NCBI GenBank assembly: GCA_007121485.1
Contig: SKKM01000013.1
Coordinates: forward strand, 1 to 17,555
Direction: 5' to 3'
Source of the DNA: Wenzhouxiangella sp.
GTDB taxonomy: Bacteria > Pseudomonadota > Gammaproteobacteria > Xanthomonadales > Wenzhouxiangellaceae
Length of the DNA: 17,555 bases
The notes beneath the pieces were generated by a model. The model did no database searches. It worked only from the letters and a program-made list of their open reading frames with translations, and was not told the DNA's origin. The translations under genes and the position numbers were made by a program. Below are positions 13,212 through 17,555 of the stretch, piece after piece. Position 1 is the first letter of the stretch, and each line of letters opens with the position of its first letter.

Positions 13212-14014
13212 GCCAGAAGCGTCCTGTATCCGGTTTTGTAGTCAGGGTATTGAAACTCGAATCCACTTGATGTGAGACGACGGTTGTCGATCCGCTTTCC
13301 CTGCCCCGGGCTCTGGGTGTCCGGCAGCGGCCCGGGCAGGCCCAGCTGTTCGGCCAGCCAGCCCAGCACCTCGCAGCGCGGCGCCGGGCGCGAGTCGCTG
13401 GCGCAGTAGACGGCTTCAGGCTCGGGCAGCGTCAGCAGATGCTGCAGTACCGCGGCGCAATCATCGGCGTGGATGCGATTGGTCCACTGCGGCGGCTTGA
13501 GCCGGCAGCGCGCCTGCCCGGTCCGCAGCGACCGGATCAGGTATTCGCGGCCGGGTCCGTAGATGCCGGAAAAGCGCACCACCAGCCCGTCGTGTTCGGC
13601 GGCCAGCGCTTCGGCCTCGAGCAGCGTGCGGCCGGAAAAGCCCTGCGGTTCGGTCGGCGAGTTTTCGTCGACCCATTCTCCCTCATCCTGGCCGTAGACG
13701 GCCGTGCTGGAAACGAAGATCAGCCGCCGTGCGCGGACTCGCTGCAAAAGATTACCCAGGCCGTCGAGGTAGGCGGCCCGATAGGCCTCCGGCGTGCGCT
13801 CGCCGGGGGTGGCCTGGTAGATGATCGCGTCCCAGTGCTCCGGGACCTGAGCTAGGGTCCCTGGTGCCAGCAGATCGGCGCCGATCGCACTGATGAAGTC
13901 GGGCAGCTGCCGGGCCTGACGACGCAGCCCGTGGACGCGCCAGTCAGATTCCTTGAGGCGGCCGCCCAGCCGAATGCCCAGATCCCCGCAGCCGGCGATC
14001 AGCAGCGATTTCAT
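13208..14014 (-). CDS. YeeZ-like atypical SDR, NAD(P)-binding
   Basis: 268 residues. The N-terminal dinucleotide motif is GCGDLG (8-13), followed by a short Rossmann fold, VSSTAVYG (101-108), SGRTLLEAE (127-135), SGIYGPGR (149-156), NRIHADD (179-185) and the tail GKRIDNRRL plus GFEFQYPDY. This matches the E. coli YeeZ subgroup of atypical short-chain dehydrogenases. The classical Tyr-x3-Lys pair is absent: the SGR segment stands in its place, so ordinary SDR chemistry is doubtful and the substrate is unknown. Its ATG overlaps the exosortase stop and its stop overlaps the pdxH ATG, both by four bases. Cytoplasmic. Confidence 0.85.
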   Translation of the reverse strand: MKSLLIAGCGDLGIRLGGRLKESDWRVHGLRRQARQLPDFISAIGADLLAPGTLAQVPEHWDAIIYQATPGERTPEAYRAAYLDGLGNLLQRVRARRLIFVSSTAVYGQDEGEWVDENSPTEPQGFSGRTLLEAEALAAEHDGLVVRFSGIYGPGREYLIRSLRTGQARCRLKPPQWTNRIHADDCAAVLQHLLTLPEPEAVYCASDSRPAPRCEVLGWLAEQLGLPGPLPDTQSPGQGKRIDNRRLTSSGFEFQYPDYKTGYRTLLA

Positions 14015-14541
14015 CCCTGGTTCAGGGCGGCGGCCGGCGGCGGGGAACCGCCCCCGCCGGCCATGCGCGGCGGCAGCATGCGCAGCCAGATCAGCCACAC
14101 GACCAGGGCGTCGAGAATGATCAGCGCCTGCCACAGGTACAGGTGGAACCAGTTGAACCAGGTCATGTTCCACTGGCCCATGTAGAACAGGCTGATGATG
14201 CGGACCAGGTTGAGCGACTGGATCGCCACGAAGCCGATCGCAAAGCCGATCAGCTTGTGCTTGAGCGAGGCGGGGAAGGCGAAAATGGCGGCGAACAGGA
14301 TGATCAGGGCCTCGACGCCGTTGCAGCCCGGCTCGATGCTGACCGCGAAGCCTGACTCCAGATCGCGGATCACCTTGCCGTAAGACTCCACCCCGGTATC
14401 GAACAGCTCGATGATGAACACGCTGATCGAAGCCAGCACGCTGGTGAAGGGCAGGATGACGTGCTCCTGAACCGGCTGCAGCACCTCGACGGTAAAGAGG
14501 GTCAGCAACAGGACCACGAACAGAATCGAAAATCTCAGCAT
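14011..14541 (-). CDS. xrtH: Exosortase H (IPTLxxWG-CTERM type)
   Basis: 176 residues, a small multispan inner-membrane cysteine protease/transpeptidase. Exosortases recognise proteins with a C-terminal sorting signal, cut it and pass the protein on to the surface or to another acceptor. The three catalytic residues are placed as expected: Cys73 in EPGCNGVEALIILFAA, Arg114 in LNLVRIISLFY, His133 in FHLYLWQALI. The short length and these segments match exosortase H (TIGR04177), which pairs with IPTLxxWG-CTERM proteins. The tail beyond 155 is Gly/Pro/Ala-rich. The stop overlaps the SDR start; no Shine-Dalgarno precedes the ATG. No CTERM substrate is encoded in this window. Confidence 0.9.
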   Translation of the reverse strand: MLRFSILFVVLLLTLFTVEVLQPVQEHVILPFTSVLASISVFIIELFDTGVESYGKVIRDLESGFAVSIEPGCNGVEALIILFAAIFAFPASLKHKLIGFAIGFVAIQSLNLVRIISLFYMGQWNMTWFNWFHLYLWQALIILDALVVWLIWLRMLPPRMAGGGGSPPPAAALNQG

Positions 14542-14582
14542 TGAAAAGGACAGCGCCAGCCGGCACGCGCAAACCGGCCGCT

Positions 14583-14591
14583 ATGGTAGCA
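14583..14591 (-). promoter_or_regulatory. Extended -10 promoter for exosortase H
   Basis: On the minus strand TGC followed by TACCAT (14591-14583) forms an extended -10. Transcription would begin near 14576, giving a leader of about 35 bases to the ATG at 14541. No -35 match is seen. It lies back-to-back with the aroK promoter candidate. Confidence 0.42.
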
Positions 14592-14620
14592 AAAAGCCCG
14601 CCGGCTGCCGCCGACACGCG

Positions 14621-14629
14621 TGATAGCAT
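14621..14629 (+). promoter_or_regulatory. Extended -10 promoter for aroK
   Basis: TGA followed by TAGCAT (14624-14629) forms an extended -10 element. Transcription would begin near 14636. This leaves about 30 bases before the GTG start chosen for aroK at 14666. No -35 match is evident. Confidence 0.42.
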
Positions 14630-14665
14630 GCGGGTTTGTTGTGTCACCCGGGTTCAGCCACGGAC

Positions 14666-15196
14666 GTGCAGAATATCGTGCTGGTAGGTCCGATGGGTTC
14701 GGGCAAGACCACGATTGGCCGGGTGCTGGCGCCTCGTTTCGGGCTGGACTTCGTTGATCTGGATCTGGAAATCGAGCGCCGCTGCGGCGTAGCCGTCAGC
14801 CTGATCTTCGAAATCGAAGGCGAAGCCGGTTTCCGCGCCCGCGAGCACGCCATGCTCGAGGATGTGACGCGCGGTAGCGGCATCCTCCTGGCCACCGGCG
14901 GCGGCAGCGTGATCGATCCTGCCAACCGCGCCCTGTTGCGCGAGCGCGGGCTGGTGGTGTGGCTGCAGACCAGCGTGGATCAGCAGCTCAAGCGCCTGGC
15001 GCGGGACCAGCGACGGCCGCTGCTGCAGACGCCGGATAGGCGCCAGCGCCTGGAGCAGTTGGCCGCCGAGCGCGACCCGCTGTACCGGGAATGCGCCCAT
15101 CTGACCGTGCGATCCGCCGACCTCAGCCCGCGGGCCATGGCGGCGCGGGTGGCGCGGCGCATTCGAGAGCATCTGGAAGAGACTGAACGGAAATGA
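14666..15196 (+). CDS. aroK: Shikimate kinase
   Basis: 176 residues from the GTG at 14666. Phosphorylates shikimate with ATP, fifth step of the shikimate pathway, in the cytoplasm. Walker A is GPMGSGKTT (8-16); the Mg/shikimate Asp pair is Asp31-x-Asp33 (FVDLDLEIE); the shikimate Arg is in FRAREHAML (Arg57); ATGGGSV (76-82) binds substrate; the lid has RRPLL (116-120). The GTG start puts Walker A at the usual distance from the N-terminus; TTG codons at 14636 and 14639 are in-frame alternatives but would start at the predicted transcription start. Its TGA overlaps the aroB ATG (ATGA at 15193-15196). Confidence 0.95.
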   Translation: MQNIVLVGPMGSGKTTIGRVLAPRFGLDFVDLDLEIERRCGVAVSLIFEIEGEAGFRAREHAMLEDVTRGSGILLATGGGSVIDPANRALLRERGLVVWLQTSVDQQLKRLARDQRRPLLQTPDRRQRLEQLAAERDPLYRECAHLTVRSADLSPRAMAARVARRIREHLEETERK

Positions 15197-16263
15197 AAGT
15201 CATCAAGGTCCGTCACGGCGGCGGAGAATACCCGGTTTACGTCGGCCAGGGCCTGCTCGGCACGGCGAGCGCCTGGGCGCGCCACTTGCGCGGTCGCGTG
15301 CTGGTGGTCAGTGACGAAACCGTCGCCGGGCTGTACCTGTCCCGCCTGGGCGGGGCCTTGGAAGGCATCCGGCACCACCAGGCAGCGATCCTGCCCGACG
15401 GTGAAGACCAGAAGACCCTGGCCAACTGGCAGCGCGTGATCGAGGCCCTGGTCGAATTGGGCGCACAGCGCGATGCGACCGTGCTGGCCCTGGGCGGCGG
15501 CGTGATCGGCGACATGGCCGGTTTCGCCGCCGCCTGCTACATGCGCGGTATCCGGGTGGTGCAGGTGCCGACCACCCTGCTGGCCCAGGTCGATGCGGCC
15601 GTCGGCGGCAAGACCGGCGTCAACCTGGCGGCCGGAAAGAACCTGGTCGGCGCCTTTCACGCACCGAGTGCGGTGGTGGTCGACGTGGACACGCTGGCCA
15701 CGCTCGATGACCGCGAATATCGCGCCGGTCTGGCCGAAGTGGTCAAGTACGGGGCCATCCGTGACGCCGCCTTCTTCGCCTGGCTGGAGCAGGAGGCCGA
15801 CGCCCTGGCTGCGCGGCTGCCGGATGCGCTGCTGGAGGCGGTCCAGCGCTCGGTCAGCAACAAGGCCGAGGTGGTGGCTGCCGACGAGCGTGAGGCCGGC
15901 GAGCGTGCACTGCTGAATTTCGGTCATACCTTTGGCCATGCGCTGGAAACGGCGACCGACTACCGCCGTTACCGCCATGGCGAAGCCGTTGCCATCGGAA
16001 TGAGCCTGGCCGCGCGCCTGAGCGAACTGCTGAGCTTGACCATACCGGGCGTCGCCGCGCGCCTGGATGCGCTGTTGCAGCGCCTGGGACTGGAGACGCA
16101 ACTGGCGCCCGGGCAGGACCGCGAGCAGTTGCTGAGCCTGATGCGGCTGGACAAGAAAAACCAGGCCGAGCAGATTCGCCTGGTATTGCTGGAGGGCATC
16201 GGCCGGGCCGTGGTTCGGCCCTGTGAGCCCGACGAGATTCGAGAGGTATTCAAGGAACCATGA
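15193..16263 (+). CDS. aroB: 3-dehydroquinate synthase
   Basis: 356 residues, normal length. Converts DAHP to 3-dehydroquinate, the first ring of the shikimate pathway, using NAD+ and a metal (Zn or Co). The NAD motif is GGGVIGD (101-107), then DAAVGGKTGVNL (134-145), LAEVVKYG with metal ligand Glu182 and Lys185, FGHTFGHALE with ligand His245, and RHGEAVAIGM with ligand His262. Overlaps aroK at its start and hemE at its end (both ATGA), so the three genes form one translationally coupled transcript. The aroK-aroB-hemE order is known in Xanthomonadales, which supports the placement of the organism. Confidence 0.97.
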   Translation: MKVIKVRHGGGEYPVYVGQGLLGTASAWARHLRGRVLVVSDETVAGLYLSRLGGALEGIRHHQAAILPDGEDQKTLANWQRVIEALVELGAQRDATVLALGGGVIGDMAGFAAACYMRGIRVVQVPTTLLAQVDAAVGGKTGVNLAAGKNLVGAFHAPSAVVVDVDTLATLDDREYRAGLAEVVKYGAIRDAAFFAWLEQEADALAARLPDALLEAVQRSVSNKAEVVAADEREAGERALLNFGHTFGHALETATDYRRYRHGEAVAIGMSLAARLSELLSLTIPGVAARLDALLQRLGLETQLAPGQDREQLLSLMRLDKKNQAEQIRLVLLEGIGRAVVRPCEPDEIREVFKEP

Positions 16264-17315
16264 ACGAACGTCACGACAGCCTGTTTCTGCGCGCCCTCAG
16301 ACGCGAAGACACCGAACGGACCCCGATCTGGATGATGCGCCAGGCCGGCCGCTACCTGCCCGAATACCGGGCCACCCGGGCGCGCGCCGGCAGTTTCCTC
16401 GACCTGGCCGGCAACCCCGAACTGGCCTGCGAGGTCACCCTGCAGCCGATCGATCGCTACGGCTTCGACGCTGCCATCCTGTTTTCCGACATCCTCATCC
16501 TGCCGCATGCCATGGGGCTGGGACTGGGATTTGCGGCGGGCGAAGGGCCCTACTTCGAGCGTCCGCTTGAAAGTCCGGCCGACATCGCCGCCTTGCCCAT
16601 GCCGGATCCCAACGACGACACCGGCTACGTGATGGAGGCGGTGCGCCTGATTCGCTCAGGCCTGCCGGCCGCGACGCCCCTGATCGGTTTTGCCGGCAGC
16701 CCCTGGACCGTGGCCACCTACATGATCGAGGGCCGCAGCAGCAAGGATTTCGCCCTGGCCAAGAAGATGTTGCTGGCCGAGCCGGCGGCGGCGGGTCAGT
16801 TGATGAACCACCTGGCCGACGCCACGGCCGCCTACCTGATCGCCCAGGTCGAGGCCGGCGCCGACGCGCTGATGATTTTCGACTCCTGGGGCGGGGTGCT
16901 GTCGCCGCGCCTGTACCGCGAGTACTCCCTGGCCTCGCAGCAGCGCATCGTGGATCAGCTCAAAGCCAGTTGCCCGGACACGCCGCTCATCCTGTTCGGC
17001 AAGGGCTGCGGCCAGCACCTGGAGTTCCTCGCCGACACCGGCTGCCAGGGCCTGGGCGTGGACTGGACCATGGATTTGAGCGAAGCGCGCGCCCGCGTCG
17101 GCCACCGCGTCGCCCTGCAGGGCAACCTCGATCCGGCGGTGATGCTGACCACGCCGGAAATCGTCGCGACCGAGGCCCGGCGCGTGCTGGCCAGCTTTGG
17201 CGACGGCCCCGGCCACATCTTCAACCTGGGCCACGGCATCACGCCGGGGGTTGATCCGGAGAACGTGGCGGTGCTGGTCGAGACGGTGCGCGAGGCTAGT
17301 GCTCGGGGGCGCTAA
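16260..17315 (+). CDS. hemE: Uroporphyrinogen decarboxylase
   Basis: 351 residues, normal length. Removes four carboxyl groups from uroporphyrinogen III to give coproporphyrinogen III in heme synthesis; cytoplasmic, without cofactor. The signature PIWMMRQAGRYLPEY (22-36) carries Arg27 and Arg31, the catalytic Asp77 is in FSDILILPHAMG, and GFAGSPWTVATYMIEG and NLGHGITPG follow in order. The ATG at 16260 overlaps the aroB stop and has AGGAA four bases away in the aroB tail. No terminator was found after it; the intergenic repeat begins about 25 bases downstream. Confidence 0.97.
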   Translation: MNERHDSLFLRALRREDTERTPIWMMRQAGRYLPEYRATRARAGSFLDLAGNPELACEVTLQPIDRYGFDAAILFSDILILPHAMGLGLGFAAGEGPYFERPLESPADIAALPMPDPNDDTGYVMEAVRLIRSGLPAATPLIGFAGSPWTVATYMIEGRSSKDFALAKKMLLAEPAAAGQLMNHLADATAAYLIAQVEAGADALMIFDSWGGVLSPRLYREYSLASQQRIVDQLKASCPDTPLILFGKGCGQHLEFLADTGCQGLGVDWTMDLSEARARVGHRVALQGNLDPAVMLTTPEIVATEARRVLASFGDGPGHIFNLGHGITPGVDPENVAVLVETVREASARGR

Positions 17316-17341
17316 AAAAGATTAAAAGCCTCTCGCAAAGG

Positions 17342-17539
17342 CGCCAAGACGCCAAGGGCGCAAAGGGCAAAGAGTTGAAGGCTAAAAGCGAAAGGAAAAA
17401 AGTGTTGAGGGTTTCACGCTAGAAAATATTGAGCGAGGGCTGGCCATCATCAAGGGCCCTTGGGGATTTCAGTACCGATGCTTGAAATGCAAAGGACGCA
17501 AAGGATTTGTTCTTCCTTTGCGCCCTTGGCGTCTTGGCG
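17342..17539. repeat. Intergenic repeat element with 25-bp perfect inverted arms
   Basis: The arm 17342-17366 (CGCCAAGACGCCAAGG then GCGCAAAGG) is the exact reverse complement of 17515-17539. The 148-base interior has no gene. It is AT-richer than the neighbouring genes and purine-biased on the plus strand, contains the 12-bp palindrome CAAGGGCCCTTG (17451-17462) and further CGCAAAGG copies (17334-17341 and 17498-17505). 'GCCAAGACGCCAAGG/GCAAAGG' motifs recur in intergenic DNA of many bacteria, in my recollection. No transposase is present, so this may be a non-autonomous or structured RNA/DNA element. It may continue past the window end. Confidence 0.72.
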
Positions 17540-17555
17540 TCTTGGCGTCTTGGCG
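17525..17555. repeat. 8-bp tandem repeat at the window edge
   Basis: CTTGGCGT occurs three times in full (17525-17532, 17533-17540, 17541-17548) and a fourth time to seven of eight bases, cut off by the window end. The first copy and part of the second lie within the right inverted arm, so the array extends that arm. Copy number beyond the window is unknown. Confidence 0.85.

Noticed and set aside
14591..14620. AGCCCGCCGGCT stretch with nearby T-run as a terminator
   Set aside because: Stem of about four pairs only; T-run is adjacent but lacks a stable hairpin, and promoters sit there.
13208..14647. A single 479-codon minus frame spanning the exosortase and SDR genes
   Set aside because: Only its second half is real (SDR from 14014). 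The upstream half is the shifted frame of exosortase H, which has its own catalytic residues.
1..17555. CRISPR array, tRNA, rRNA, transposase or phage genes
   Set aside because: No regularly spaced repeats, cloverleaf, rRNA-like stretches or integrase/transposase motifs were seen on either strand; reading was by eye.

Overview
The window looks like a GC-rich gammaproteobacterial chromosome segment of mostly housekeeping and accessory-housekeeping genes. The order pilU-pilT / yggS-proC-yggT together with aroK-aroB-hemE points to Gammaproteobacteria, and the pairing of exosortase H with xanthomonad-like secreted proteins suggests a relative of Xanthomonadales/Chromatiales. That placement is inference; no 16S or other decisive marker is present.

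Layout. 1-142: the 3' end of rpmG (ribosomal protein L33) and a strong terminator. 143-323: a gene-free stretch with a long inverted repeat. 324-2388 (minus): a universal stress protein followed by an AGCS-type sodium:amino acid symporter. 2633-4225 (plus): two exported proteins without clear names, one a probable outer-membrane beta-barrel. 4235-6591 (minus): a two-component operon (OmpR-type regulator, histidine kinase, small zinc-ribbon membrane protein). Its upstream region (6592-6761) holds an 11-bp-period direct repeat, a matching -10 element, an intrinsic terminator and a short open frame through that terminator. 6762-8958 (minus): the type IV pilus retraction ATPases pilT and pilU. 9102-11631 (plus): yggS, proC, yggT and a DUF4426 gene. 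11625-14541 (minus): a tightly overlapping cluster running exosortase H, YeeZ-like SDR, pdxH, TerB-like and a secreted protein. 14666-17315 (plus): aroK-aroB-hemE with ATGA overlaps. 17316-17555: an intergenic repeat with 25-bp perfect inverted arms and an 8-bp tandem repeat running to the window edge.

How the genes work together. pilT and pilU encode the motors that pull type IV pili back. yggS handles PLP homeostasis, and proC makes proline. aroK and aroB supply the shikimate pathway, and hemE the tetrapyrrole pathway. pdxH makes PLP. The exosortase would act on C-terminally sorted surface proteins, but no substrate carrying the expected signal is encoded here.

The least explained parts are the leader of the two-component operon, the stand-alone exosortase H with its coupled partners, and the two intergenic repeat elements. 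No tRNA, rRNA, CRISPR array or transposase gene was seen.
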